From the NCBI GenBank assembly GCA_037355855.1, contig CM074768.1, forward strand, positions 1,302,001 through 1,366,000: a stretch of 64,000 bases of DNA. The letters run 5' to 3'. Shown piece by piece: positions 1 to 10,248 of this stretch. A model generated the notes under the pieces. The model was not told where the DNA came from. It did not search any database and saw only the letters and a program-made list of their open reading frames with translations. This stretch comes from Pseudo-nitzschia pungens (Eukaryota > Bacillariophyta > Bacillariophyceae > Bacillariales > Bacillariaceae). A program made the position numbers and the translations under genes. The stretch's first letter is position 1, and every line of letters starts with the position of its first letter.

Positions 1-2844
1 TGCTACGTAATGAGTATCGAAGGTAAGAATGAAAAGGTAATTTGGACCTACAACTTTCGGCACAGAAACAACTATCATCTTCTAGGGGCGGACAGTAGAC
101 ATTAGAAATATCAAGTGATGATCATCTTTCCTTTCGAGTCATTCGGCTATTGGTGAGAGCATCCTCGAAGTCAAAAGAATCGAGAAATATACGTTTACAT
201 ACAATTATACGACTCTGTAAAAATAAGCAATACTCGAAATGAAATGAACCGACGAGCAGCCAGAATTACCATCAACTGGTTGTGTGGAAGTGTTGTTCCA
301 CGGCGGATTTGAGGTGATAGAACAAAAGTGTCACCTCGACCGGTGTGCTGCTTAATCTTGTCTCCGGTGGATATTGTAAAATGCTTGAAGGTTTGAGATT
401 AGATCAAATTAAGACTGTTTTCTTGTGGAGAAACAGTGATTTCGAACATCTTTTTCCAATCCACTGTTTAGTAGAAGATGAAGATACAGAAAACTCTTGT
501 GCAATGAAATGCAGTATTACTATGATGTGCTCTTGTAAATACTTTTTGGGACAAATTCCAAATCCTGGTGAAACTGAAACTAGTTGATTATAAAATGATG
601 GAAACATTTGTGTCAGAAGTGTAGACCTTTGCTTTCTTTTTCACTCCCTGTCCCTAGAGTTTTTGTATAAGTTAGTACAAAGTGCAGTTTCAACACATTG
701 AAGTCTGCTATGGTTGCATGTTGTTGTTCCTTTATTCCTTCTGCCATCCTAATATTGGCCATTCTGATTTCTTGCGTGGAATATTCTTCTTGTCAGATGT
801 TGATTATTCTCTTCCCAAGCCCATCACAGGTCAAAGTTCATGATATCCAACGCAATACTTGCACATTATTATGAAATAAAACTGGCACATTCGATATTTA
901 CTAAAAGAGATTAGGTCTATGCAGTCCTGTACATAAAACTAGTAGTATATGTCACTCATTGTGTTTTAATTATCAGTTTTTGTACTCATGCAAGCTTTGT
1001 TGCCAGTCAATCTTTCCAGGCTAATACACAGTGTACCCGCAACCACTCAGTGACCTCACACTCTATGTTGGTGCTCATTGATGACCAGACAGCAAATTTT
1101 TGAATCCCAAGGAAGAAATACAACTTCCAATCCCATTCAAAAATATCCCTGGGTCCTGTTGTCAATGCTAGGGGTGTCTGAGAGGGAGGGCACCAAAATA
1201 AATGCTGCAGCCCTTGAGGAATTATCATTGAAAAATAGTGATTTGTTCTACCTATTCAATGGTCATTCACAACAGGTCAAAATTGAAATATTTTCACTTT
1301 TTCTTCACCAATCCTTCAGGATCTCCACATTATTTTGTATTTTACACTGGGGTAGTGTTACTGCTGTATAACAATAACAAATACTAGATGTTGCAACCCA
1401 CATCAGCTAGTACTCAATGTGACCAGGGGTTTTCATTCACTTATATTAATGTCCATGATTCCTCCTGGTCTCTGAAAACTCAATGATTTCTATCTGCTAC
1501 AGAGAGATAGTGGTACTGGCACACTGGGTTTTTGGAACTGAGTGAGGAGGTTGGGTCATACATGACCAAAACTGAGTTTCTTGGTGTGGTAATTCTTCTG
1601 GTGGCACAAATGAGTCACCCTTAATAACACATGATGAACAAACAAAGTAGTTTCTGCAACTGTCTTTCAAATGCCTGTGGTATGTGTAGTAGTAAAAAAT
1701 AGGAATTGTGATTGGATTTCAGTGGGGAGTCTCCACACTTGCAATAATATCATTGCTTCTTCTGAAGAAAGTAGTAGCAAAGTAGCAGCATATGAAGAAT
1801 TAGCAAGTAGAGTACAAATGTCACATTTGGATACAGCAGTATGCAGTAGTGAAGTCCTACTGCACACTATTGTTGGGAAAGTGGCTCCTGGCTCTCAGTC
1901 CATTTCACAACTTTGAGCAAAACATCATTTTGCATGTTCCTGATGCTTTTAGTATTGCTTATCTTTTGGCAACACCTTTTCATTCATGACTGATATCAGT
2001 TTGGAAGTCAAGATGATTAGATTGTTGACAGAAGCTATGAAACGACGGAAGTAATGATGTTTGTTTTATTGGAAAAGCTCTCATCTTTGTGCGCTTGGTC
2101 TAATGGGGGAATGATTCCTGCTTTGGGTCCAGGAGATGCCAGCTTCAAGTCGCGCGATATGTTTTTTTTTTTTTGGGATTGGTTTGCAACTCTTATCTCG
2201 AATACACTTCCACCGTATGAGTGCCTGCTATTGGCTTTGTCTTTGGCAGCGATTTTTAAAGTTCAAATCGAGCGAACCGGTACCATACGGGTTCAAGCAG
2301 GGCTTGAAATCCAAAAATAATTACTTGTACTCCATTCGTACCGTACGTGAGGGAGGCCGGTGTTTTTTTGGTATTTTGAGTATTCAGCGCGAATTACAAG
2401 AGTGAGGTTAAGGATCTAAGGCTTACCGTACTTCGTACTTCGTACAAAATACTGTAGGTTTCACTAAGGTTTTACCAGCGCGAGCAACTCGGGTTTTTTT
2501 TAAAAAACTGCAAGGATGAATGAATCCTACCGTATCCTTACCCGAATTACTGGTAATTACCGGTAAGCCTTAGCATTAAAGCACCCAGTGAAGACGATTA
2601 GCTAATTCCTTCAAAAAATAACTTCATAGTTCTTGTCCATTGTCTATCTCCTGGTGTTATTCCCAATTTACCGCAGACAAATGCTGAACCATCACGAGTC
2701 GTTACGTGGCCAAGCAAACAAGTAGCGCGAGACAGCAGCGCAGACCCGACGAACTAACCGACACCTTCCGTTCCGTTCCCGTGAATCGGCATTCACAGTA
2801 TCAACCCTTCCAATCATAAAGAATCTCGTGTCTGCCTTCTAATC
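1..2844. other. Gene-poor AT-rich spacer
   Basis: No open frame in this stretch has a recognisable domain, and the short frames (up to about 97 codons) lack coding-like composition. It contains a tRNA-like relic near 2089-2160, described separately. The last 450 bases are rich in short GTAC/GTAA/TTAC words, like the other spacers here. A degenerate mobile element at 1000-2000 is possible but cannot be supported. Confidence 0.5.
2089..2160 (+). pseudogene. tRNA-Pro(TGG)-like relic
   Basis: The 5' half resembles eukaryotic tRNA-Pro. It has a box A-like word TGGTCTAATGGGG and an anticodon arm CCTGC-TTTGGGT-CCAGG with TGG in the loop and one C:C mismatch at the stem base. The T arm (loop TTCAAGT) has no pairing stem and the acceptor ends do not pair, so it is not a functional tRNA. 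A run of T follows at 2162-2174. It may be a decayed tRNA gene or the head of a tRNA-derived SINE. Confidence 0.3.
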
Positions 2845-5034
2845 ATGGGTTGTTTAGATCATCAGAAGCTAAATGCAACAAATGCCACCATAATAACTCG
2901 TAGGGTCACGAACCGAGTTGTCGCCGTCTGGTTAATTCTAACCTCGGGCCTCGTACTCGTCGTGCTCTACTACGTCCACAGTTCGCACCTAACGACCAAC
3001 ACCTGGCATCATGGTCTGGAATTGCAAATGGATTTCCCGGGGACGATGTCTAGAGGACACAAAACCAAAGAAACTCATGCAACAAACACGACAAGAACAA
3101 TCGAATCACAGGCGTCGGCACTGGCAATCGAAGCAACAACATCAACATCGTTTGCTTTCAATGATCCAACGACAACTCAAACCAACACTTCTGTCTCAAC
3201 TCGCGGCGGAACCTTTGCGTTACTGTTTCCTCCGGGTCTGAACGGCGGATTCCGCAACCAGGTTATGCGATTCACTGGGTTTTTGAGAAGCGCGAACCGC
3301 GATGGCTTGACGCGGCTCCTCCTGCCGACGGTGGTCTGGAGCTCTCGTTATCAAAAGTTAGACGAGAATCTGGGCGGCATCAATCCATCCGTGCATTTTT
3401 GGCCCGTCCCCTTCGACGAATTGTTTGACGTGGGCCATTGGAATTCCTTTCACGATCCGTCCCACAATTCGACGAAAACTCCCTCCCTGCCCAAGCTCGT
3501 GACTTCTCTGGAAAACGAAGAGGAAGAGGTCGAGAACGACGATGACGTGTGCTGGAAGCCAAGCGTCGATCCCAACACTGTTTCGGTACAGGCTCTTCAA
3601 AACCATCCCGTGTACAACCAAACCTTTTCAAAATCGTTACTACCCTTGCTGACCTACCGGATGCTTTTTGGCTACGAAGACGATAACGAATATAGTCCTC
3701 GGAATACTAACACCAAGAACCGTTCCAACCTAGGAACATTTATGATTAGCCGCCTCCGGGACCAGGTCTTGGACTACCTGTTGGGCAACAACATCGGAAA
3801 AAAGAAAAACAGAAACAAAATCGACTTTCGCCCAATCGTGCGAAATTGTACCCGCCCATATGTCTACGGAGGCAACAGTGTGGTACTCTGGTACGAGTAC
3901 CTCACCATGGAACGGCGGGCACCCGGGGTTTCTCTCCAACGCAGTCACTCGGACTCCCCTCCCGCACCTCTAAACTCCAAGCTCTCGAAGGCCGCACGTA
4001 GAAAATCCCGCAAGCACTACCCTAGAGACGACGAGTCCGCCCGGTACCAAACTCGTTTCGTCAATACAGTCAACGATGCGCTGGTCCCGGCAAAGCCCTG
4101 GCGGCAGCTGGCAGATCAATGTGTTCGGTATCACGTGCGCGAGCAAGGAGGCGAGAGCGGATACGTGGCGTTGCACGCACGGATCGAACCCGAGATGCTG
4201 ATCCACCGTGACTGCAGCAAGGACTTGGAACGCAACCTGACAACCGTGCTGGATCGGGTTGAGGCGCTGGCGAAGGACTACAATGAAGCGGTTGCGAAGG
4301 TTCCAACGGAAACGCGCAGCAATAGTGACGGTCCGGTCAACGATGATAATCCTATTTCCGAGGAACTCCGCGAGCGACTCGCTGCCGAGGGCACACCACT
4401 CGGTGGAATATTTGTGGCGGTGGCACGGGGCGAGTTGCAAGAATACGAGCAGTATCCAAATGTTGCGGATATAACCCGATACAACTTGGGCGTTCTGAAT
4501 GCCCGCAGTAGCTCCTACGACAAAGAGGGAAACGAGCTCTTTACTTCGTCACTGCGAGAGAGCGAGGGACAATACCAAAGGCGAGAAACGAACGCGGCAT
4601 CGGAGTCATCGCTGCCAATGTTCGAGTGCGGAGAGGGGTGGGTGGAGCAGGCCTTTTACCTCGACGAAGGGCGGCAGCGGAAACTCTTCACTCCATCCAA
4701 CAGCGACGGCGACAGCGAACAACGGCTTGACGCATTGTACAAAAAGTACGGACCGTCCCGCAACGGGTCCGTACCGAATCCCCTCCTGCCCTTGCCCAAC
4801 AATTACTTTGGGGACATACTGCCGTCGGTTTTGAATTTCTGGTTGGCGGTCAACGCGGACGTGTTTGTCGGTGCCATGAAGAGCTCCTACTCGAATGATG
4901 TGTGGACCATGCGGTATTACCAGGGCAAGGGAGACCAGAATTTCCAGTACACCGCCGACAAGGGGATCGTTCCGATTGGCAATCGGGGCCTGCCTCCCCC
5001 TCACGAAAACTGCAAACAATACAAAACTGGCTGA
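2845..5034 (+). CDS. Type II membrane protein, O-fucosyltransferase-like
   Basis: This single-exon frame encodes 729 residues and starts at the first ATG. A short basic cytoplasmic head is followed by one hydrophobic anchor (about residues 25-43), the topology of a Golgi or ER type II glycosyltransferase. A Ser/Thr/Asn-rich stem follows. Three blocks fit the GT65/GT68 O-fucosyltransferase-like fold: GLNGGFRNQVMRF near residue 130 (like the plant GGLNQQR donor-site motif), YVALHARIEPEML near 438 (like the HLRFEKDM motif), and a C-terminal block near 661 with NADVFVGAMKSSYS (like the conserved 'SDxFV' segment). Many N-x-S/T sites suit a lumenal protein. The family assignment rests on these motifs only; donor and acceptor are unknown. 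Another nucleotide-sugar transferase of the same superfamily is the main alternative. Confidence 0.72.
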   Translation: MGCLDHQKLNATNATIITRRVTNRVVAVWLILTSGLVLVVLYYVHSSHLTTNTWHHGLELQMDFPGTMSRGHKTKETHATNTTRTIESQASALAIEATTSTSFAFNDPTTTQTNTSVSTRGGTFALLFPPGLNGGFRNQVMRFTGFLRSANRDGLTRLLLPTVVWSSRYQKLDENLGGINPSVHFWPVPFDELFDVGHWNSFHDPSHNSTKTPSLPKLVTSLENEEEEVENDDDVCWKPSVDPNTVSVQALQNHPVYNQTFSKSLLPLLTYRMLFGYEDDNEYSPRNTNTKNRSNLGTFMISRLRDQVLDYLLGNNIGKKKNRNKIDFRPIVRNCTRPYVYGGNSVVLWYEYLTMERRAPGVSLQRSHSDSPPAPLNSKLSKAARRKSRKHYPRDDESARYQTRFVNTVNDALVPAKPWRQLADQCVRYHVREQGGESGYVALHARIEPEMLIHRDCSKDLERNLTTVLDRVEALAKDYNEAVAKVPTETRSNSDGPVNDDNPISEELRERLAAEGTPLGGIFVAVARGELQEYEQYPNVADITRYNLGVLNARSSSYDKEGNELFTSSLRESEGQYQRRETNAASESSLPMFECGEGWVEQAFYLDEGRQRKLFTPSNSDGDSEQRLDALYKKYGPSRNGSVPNPLLPLPNNYFGDILPSVLNFWLAVNADVFVGAMKSSYSNDVWTMRYYQGKGDQNFQYTADKGIVPIGNRGLPPPHENCKQYKTG

Positions 5035-5742
5035 ACAGTACCTCATATCATTATATCATGCTAATCAGAGAAAAGTAGAGTGTAACATTACAGAGTGTAC
5101 TTCATGGCGTGTCTTGCATGAGTGACAACAATGATCTCGTGAATTGATTTGATTGTTCCGTTGTTTGCGCATCTGTTTGTTTACAAACCATAGACCGCTG
5201 GCATCAACCATGGTTGCTCTCGTATCCAACAATCTGATAACATTTATGTCCCCATTGCGTGCCAGTATTCGTTGACCTCCAAGTAGAAAAAGGCTGTTGT
5301 CTCTTCGATAGTTACAGGTAAATGTTGGAAGACATCATCAAACCAGTCACACAGTAGTGATCATTTTAGTAAGTTTCTCTTCTGGCAAGAAGACATCTCT
5401 TGCTTGACATCTATGAATCCTGACATCTTACTCAAAAAACGGCACCTGATCTTTCTTTGTATATCAGCAGCAGGCAGGAACTCTTTTACTAGGATGTCAA
5501 AAATAAGTGTCAACGCAACTGCTGCTTTTTGGATTGTTGTTGGTTGAACTTTATCTTCGCACACAGAGCAGCTGTAAGTGTGAGATTGTGTGATAATACT
5601 GGATCACAAGAAGCATCCTTTCATTGATGGTTTCATTGGAAACAGAATTGAAAGCATTGGTGGAACAATGCTGCAACAACAACAAACAGCAAAATTGGCC
5701 ACAATTAGTATTAGTAGTACTACTTGTAGCCTCTGCTCATAC
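5035..5742. other. Spacer between the fucosyltransferase-like gene and LINE copy 1
   Basis: No supported gene. An open frame begins at ATG 5627 and runs into the LINE insertion at 5766, but its first 47 codons are target-site DNA, so the chimeric frame is accidental. Confidence 0.5.
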
Positions 5743-5765
5743 TATTACCACTCATATGGTATGTG
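5743..5765 (+). repeat. Target-site duplication, left copy (LINE copy 1)
   Basis: This 23-bp word (core CCACTCATATGGTATGTG) is repeated exactly at 7792-7814, immediately after the LINE (ATT)n tail. The first few bases could also belong to the tail, so the duplication is 20-23 bp. It is the signature of target-primed reverse transcription. Confidence 0.9.
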
Positions 5766-7489
5766 ATGTGCTTGTCTGCCCTGTTATTTGTGGACAAGTT
5801 GTACGCGTTGTTGGGTCCTCAGCCTTTGTTTCCGAACCTCCTGACATGGATCCTCTGGAGTACAATCCATTTGATTCTATTCCAGACTCCCCAGTAGATG
5901 CCTTTGATGCACTCTGTGCGTCTCCAAGAGTACTTCTCCACAAATATTCCCTACCACAGGCTGGCTGTCAGCACCTTGTTGATGCTATTGAGAGTGGTAC
6001 TGCCAGTGCTGTATGTGATGGTTCCTTTGATCCGGACCTTCTCAGAGGAACTTCTGCTTTCATTTTGTCACCCAATACCTCCACCAAGTCAGCTTCATTG
6101 TTCCTCACTGGCTGTAATTTTGTCAGTGGATCCCCTGAGGACCAATCATCCTATAGGAGTGAGCTGGCAGGCATCATTGGGGTTCTCACCTGTTGCACTG
6201 CTCTGGTGAGTCTTTTTGATATTGCTTCTGGCTCTATCACCATTGCTCTGGATGGTGACACAGCTATCAAACAGGCTGAGGGATCATGGCCATTGGTTAT
6301 TTCCCAGAAGTCTTTTGATTATGTTTATGTCATCAGAAACATGATTTCTGCCCTGCCAATCTCTGTGCACTTTCAGTGGGTTCAGGGCCATCAAGCTGGA
6401 ATCTTTCTTGATTGGTGGGCCCTTCGCAATCATCAGGTTGACAGCATGGCAAAGGCATTTCTCTCTGTCCATAGAGCTTCTGCCCATCACTATCCCAGAC
6501 TTGTGTTTGAGCCTTGGGCATTTTCTCTCAATGGATACAAGTGTTCAAGGTTTGATCAAATTGCTTTGCATGTTGCCATTTCTGGTCCTCCTCTTCTTCA
6601 ATATTGGCAGACCCACCATGATATCCCCATTCCACAACCTGTTTTGAGTTCCATCCATTGGTGTGCCCATCTGTCTGCCTTCAAGCGTCTACCTCCTGGC
6701 ATGCAAAGGTGGTTTGTCAAGTTTGCTTCTGGATGCATTGGTGTTGGCAACCAACTACTTCACTACCAGTATCAGGATCACTCCAGGTGCCCCTTGTGTG
6801 ATGCAGACAACGAGAAGGTTTCTCATGTGCTCTCCTGCAAGGATACTGGGGCTGTCACGCATAGTGTGTCTGCCTTCACGGGACCACTGCAGAAGAGGCT
6901 TGAAGCTGAACAAACTGATCCATCATTGGCTGTTGCCATTGTGGATCTCCTCACCAGAGTTCGGAAGGGCCAGAGAATTTATCCATCATCCTACTCCCCT
7001 GCAATTGCTTCTGCTGTCAGGGCACAGAGGACTATTGGCTGGCACAACTGGCTTCTTGGTAGGTGGTCTCCTCGCTGGTACCAAATCCAGGCTGACTACT
7101 ACTCCCACATTGGAAGCAAGCGTTCTCCCAAACGTTGGGCTACAGCTATCATCCATCAGTTCTTTCTCACCTCCTGGGATCTTTGGATCTATAGGAATGA
7201 ACGACTCCATGGTCCTGGGGGTACCCTTGATGCTGAACAACACCAATCTCTTGATGTTTCCATCACCTCTGAATTGGCCATTGGTGCAGCTGGTGCACTT
7301 CCCCAGTCACACTCCCTTTTACAAACCCCTTTCCAAGTCCTACAAGGTTACACCCTGACTGCCAAGAGGCAGTGGCTTGCAACCATCCACCTTGCCAGGA
7401 AGCAGTATGCAGCGCCTGTCCCACCAGTGCAGCCATACCAACAAGAGGCTGCTCTCCTCAGAGCCTGGCTTACTGGACCTCAGGGTTGA
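5766..7489 (+). pseudogene. LINE ORF2 C-terminal fragment (RNase H, CCHC finger)
   Basis: This open frame of about 574 codons holds an RNase H domain and a terminal zinc finger. RNase H is marked by CDGSFD near the start, YRSELAGI, LDGDTA and HFQWVQGHQ. The finger is CPLCDADNEKVSHVLSC (C-x2-C-x8-H-x3-C), typical of LINE ORF2 C termini. The frame is intact and continues upstream to ATG 5627 in host DNA, but that start is fortuitous. It is a dead-on-arrival copy, not a host gene. Stop at 7487-7489. Confidence 0.88.
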
Positions 7490-7791
7490 TTACACTTTGT
7501 ACCTTGGTCTTGTCTTCTGTTCCTGCTTCTTATCCTGTCCCATCCCTTTTGATACTGGTATGAATCCCAATATCATCCCATCTCACTTTCTCTCAAGTCC
7601 CTATTTTGTGGGACTTGTTTGTCTTTTTCCCTGCTTGATGTTCAAGGTTTGTTTGAAAATTTGTCGTTCTGCCACTTGGGGTCCTGACTCTCTGATGGAG
7701 GCGACGTTAAAGTCTGGTTACAGACTGAGTAATTTAGTTTCACCTTTGGTGATTAAAGTTATTTAAATACGTATATTATTATTATTATTAT
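5766..7791 (+). mobile_element. 5'-truncated LINE insertion (copy 1)
   Basis: This is a 3' fragment of the same family as the near-full-length element at 52415-64000. It starts in the segment just before the RNase H domain of ORF2 and runs through the C terminus, the 3' UTR and a terminal (ATT)n tail after AAATACGTAT. Perfect 20-23 bp target duplications flank it. The encoded protein is an estimated 95% or so identical to the full-length copy by eye, with no stop codon, so insertion was fairly recent. It cannot move by itself because endonuclease and reverse transcriptase are missing. Confidence 0.93.
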
Positions 7792-7814
7792 TATTACCAC
7801 TCATATGGTATGTG
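7792..7814 (+). repeat. Target-site duplication, right copy (LINE copy 1)
   Basis: Exact repeat of 5743-5765, directly after the (ATT)n tail of the LINE. Confidence 0.9.
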
Positions 7815-7973
7815 CAACAACAGTCAAAGTCAGAAGTTAAAGGAAGCATTGGTTGCATCATAATTATCAGTGATCGTCTCTCTTTTTTTCTCTGGGAGCA
7901 ATGAAAAATTCATATCTGTGATGTTTAAATCTCAAAAATATAAAGGTTTTTCAAGGGCGTGAAAGATCATCAA

Positions 7974-8047
7974 GCTTGTTTAGCTCAGTTGGTTAGAGCA
8001 CTTCATTAGTAATGAAGAGGTCCGTGGTTCGAATCCGCGATCAAGCT
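7974..8047 (+). tRNA. tRNA-Thr(AGT)
   Basis: A full 74-nt cloverleaf can be drawn: acceptor GCTTGTT/ATCAAGC, D arm GCTC...GAGC, anticodon arm CTTCA-TTAGTAA-TGAAG with anticodon AGT at 8008-8010, five-base variable loop, and T arm CGTGG-TTCGAAT-CCGCG. The anticodon reads ACU (and ACC as inosine), so threonine. Box A (TAGCTCAGTTGG) and box B (GGTTCGAATCC) are canonical, and a T7 terminator follows. One acceptor mismatch (U6:U67) is the only blemish. There is no intron. Confidence 0.93.
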
Positions 8048-8064
8048 GGTCATCAACATATATA

Positions 8065-8071
8065 TTTTTTT
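8065..8071 (+). terminator. RNA polymerase III T-run terminator of tRNA-Thr
   Basis: Seven T residues lie 17 nt after the last tRNA base, the usual Pol III stop signal. Confidence 0.75.
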
Positions 8072-8479
8072 CCGTCACCAGCCGTGGTGGATGCATACAG
8101 AATGTCGTATTCGGCCATCAGTGCTTTTCGCTTTTTGGGACACAAGAAACGACGTTTTGTCCGACAACGCTTTCACCACAGTTTTTTCTTTCTTTCTTAC
8201 ATTCTGTTGACCACCATTCTGGATTCCAATGGCGCCACTACCATGCATTAAAGGCAGAGCTACCTAACTATGGCGAACGTCGTTGCGAAGTACTATATTC
8301 AACAGTAGCTAAGGATGAGTTAAAATTATTGCTGTTCTCACACTTCTCGCAGTCGCGATGACTTAGGAGTACAACAGATAACGCTGTTATCATTCTACTT
8401 CCTATCCTTATCTTCAAGCGAATTTTCGTGTCCATTCTTCGCACGACTTCAGCGTCTGCTGTTGGTAACGACTCTAGGT

Positions 8480-9073
8480 TTACTTTCGATCCATTTCTCT
8501 GCTTGCTTGGTGAGTTTCCGCTTCTCGTTGCTTCTTCAGTGGCGGTGGTCGTGGGACAGAGTTGTCGAGAACGAGTCCCCAACTGCAGGTAGATGACGAC
8601 ACTGACGAGCAACACGAGCATATCGATTGTGTGCAGGCATTGTAGTCCTCTCCATTTTGATCGTTTCGCCCCCGCTTGGGACGAAGCCACAAGCTTAAAG
8701 CATTTATATGCGGCGGAAGTTTGTCGAACATCCAAGTAGCGTTGCTATCTCTCTTGCCTGTAGTGGGCGTTACGGGATTTGCTTGTTGTAGTTGTAGTTG
8801 TTGTTCTTGCCTTTCCTTTAACTCAAGCATCCCTAATACCAGGTCGGTAAAGGTGTCATTCGCATTCAGGTTTTGGATCTTTTTATTAGCGTTATCACCG
8901 TTGCAACATTCCTCATGTACCTCGGATGGCGATCTCGATATCGAAGGAAAGAATTTTCTTGGAGATGATGGTATTCCTTCAGGTAATGATGCCTCTATCG
9001 TACATCTCAGGGCGTTCCTGACACGAGTCCCTTCCTCCCGAGCAGCAGTTGGAAAACCTTGTGATTCACTCAT
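8480..9073 (-). CDS. Short relative of the neighbouring GARP factor, lacking the Myb domain
   Basis: This 197-residue frame aligns by eye to the C-terminal half of the 856-residue protein at 10249-12819. Shared blocks are a helix-forming F-x-DL...QQ-x-L segment, then TWMFDKLPPHIN against TWIFDSFPPPRTIN, a basic stretch, and a cysteine cluster CSCCSS-x(3-5)-C-x-W against CSCCSSKSSCQW. Shared protein-level spacing argues that it is coding. It has no DNA-binding domain, and none was found in the 1.2 kb upstream, so it is either a truncated tandem duplicate or a small partner that competes with the full protein. The function of the shared TW-F-D/CSCC module is unknown to me. An overlapping plus-strand frame (8676-9188) is taken as a shadow. 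Confidence 0.6.
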   Translation of the reverse strand: MSESQGFPTAAREEGTRVRNALRCTIEASLPEGIPSSPRKFFPSISRSPSEVHEECCNGDNANKKIQNLNANDTFTDLVLGMLELKERQEQQLQLQQANPVTPTTGKRDSNATWMFDKLPPHINALSLWLRPKRGRNDQNGEDYNACTQSICSCCSSVSSSTCSWGLVLDNSVPRPPPLKKQREAETHQASREMDRK

Positions 9074-10248
9074 CTTGGAGAGGTCGATGCATCTGGTTAA
9101 TATCTTGTACTTCGTCTCAGTGTCAACATTGATGTTGGTGTTGATGTTTTTTTCGATATTCGTCCGTCACTACGGTACCGTGATGTGAGGCTGATGTGCG
9201 GCAATTGAATTGGTTTTTGAGTTTGTCTCTGACACTGACTTTTCTCAAAAAATTAAGAATTCCTCCTGTTTTTCTACCAGAACAGGTTGCATATGTTCGG
9301 CATTTGCAATTGCTTTCAGAAGAGAATAGAACACTCCTTTCATCACGGCAAACTAGTTCAATCAACTTATCTAACGACAAAGTTAACTACGTTAGCAGTT
9401 AGCAGAATGTGTCATCCGTCATCTGTTTAGAACTAATTTGGGATTTCACTTCACCCCTTTTCAACGGAGTTTCGACATCCTTATTCAAAGTAAGATCTTA
9501 CTTTTGAGATTTTTCTATTGAACATCATCCAGGCTTAAGGAATTGTTTTTTGCAAGAGCAAGACGATTATTATTCAGATTGTTGGGACGGTATCTTCCAG
9601 TAATTAATCGGGAACGTAGAGTTTATCAGTGAAACACGTGTCCAAAAATTTGGTTGAGCTTAAAACAATAATGACTGTTATATATTTAAGTAGCGAGCAC
9701 CATGTTCGCGTCTTCTGATGAAAGGCGCTAATTACTACAAGTAATAACATCTCCAGTGGGCGACTAAGGTTACTCATAATTTATAGCCCTCGGCTTGGCT
9801 GCAACAAAGTAACCATTCTTTCGACGCCATGTTTGATTCGATTAAAGCCCCTTGATTGGAAAACCACAATCATAGTAATCTTAGCGTTACAGTGTAATGT
9901 TGCGAGGGACATTTTTGTCTTGGAGGCAATAGCAGTAGCGTAATACTACCAAAGATGTATCAACAAAAAAATAATAATATTATTATCACTTCATTGATTC
10001 TCAACACCAACAAATCTAGAATTCAACGCGACAAGTACAGGTATTCACGATCGAACGAATGGACTCCATTTTAGGAAGGGAAAGAGCTGCTTCTAGAGTA
10101 AGGTTACTGCGGATTTCTTTTTTAAAAAATCGACCGCGTTTTGTGCCGAGTGATTGGTCGGCCTATTCTATTCATAGAGAAAAACACAAATGCTAGTTTT
10201 GATGACGACAAACATCAATGAGTATTTCAGTTTGAGTTGACTTTTTCT
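9074..10248. other. Spacer between the two related minus-strand genes
   Basis: AT-rich, with no supported gene. It contains one exact GTAAGGTTAC word (10098-10107) and one single-mismatch copy (9764-9773). Confidence 0.5.

Noticed and set aside
1671..2405. Short plus-strand frames that might be transposase scraps
   Set aside because: A few words (such as TKTEFLGVVILLVAQM) recall transposase helices but nothing longer can be aligned.
8676..9188. 170-codon plus-strand frame opposite the short GARP relative
   Set aside because: The minus strand shows homology to the neighbouring protein; the plus strand does not.
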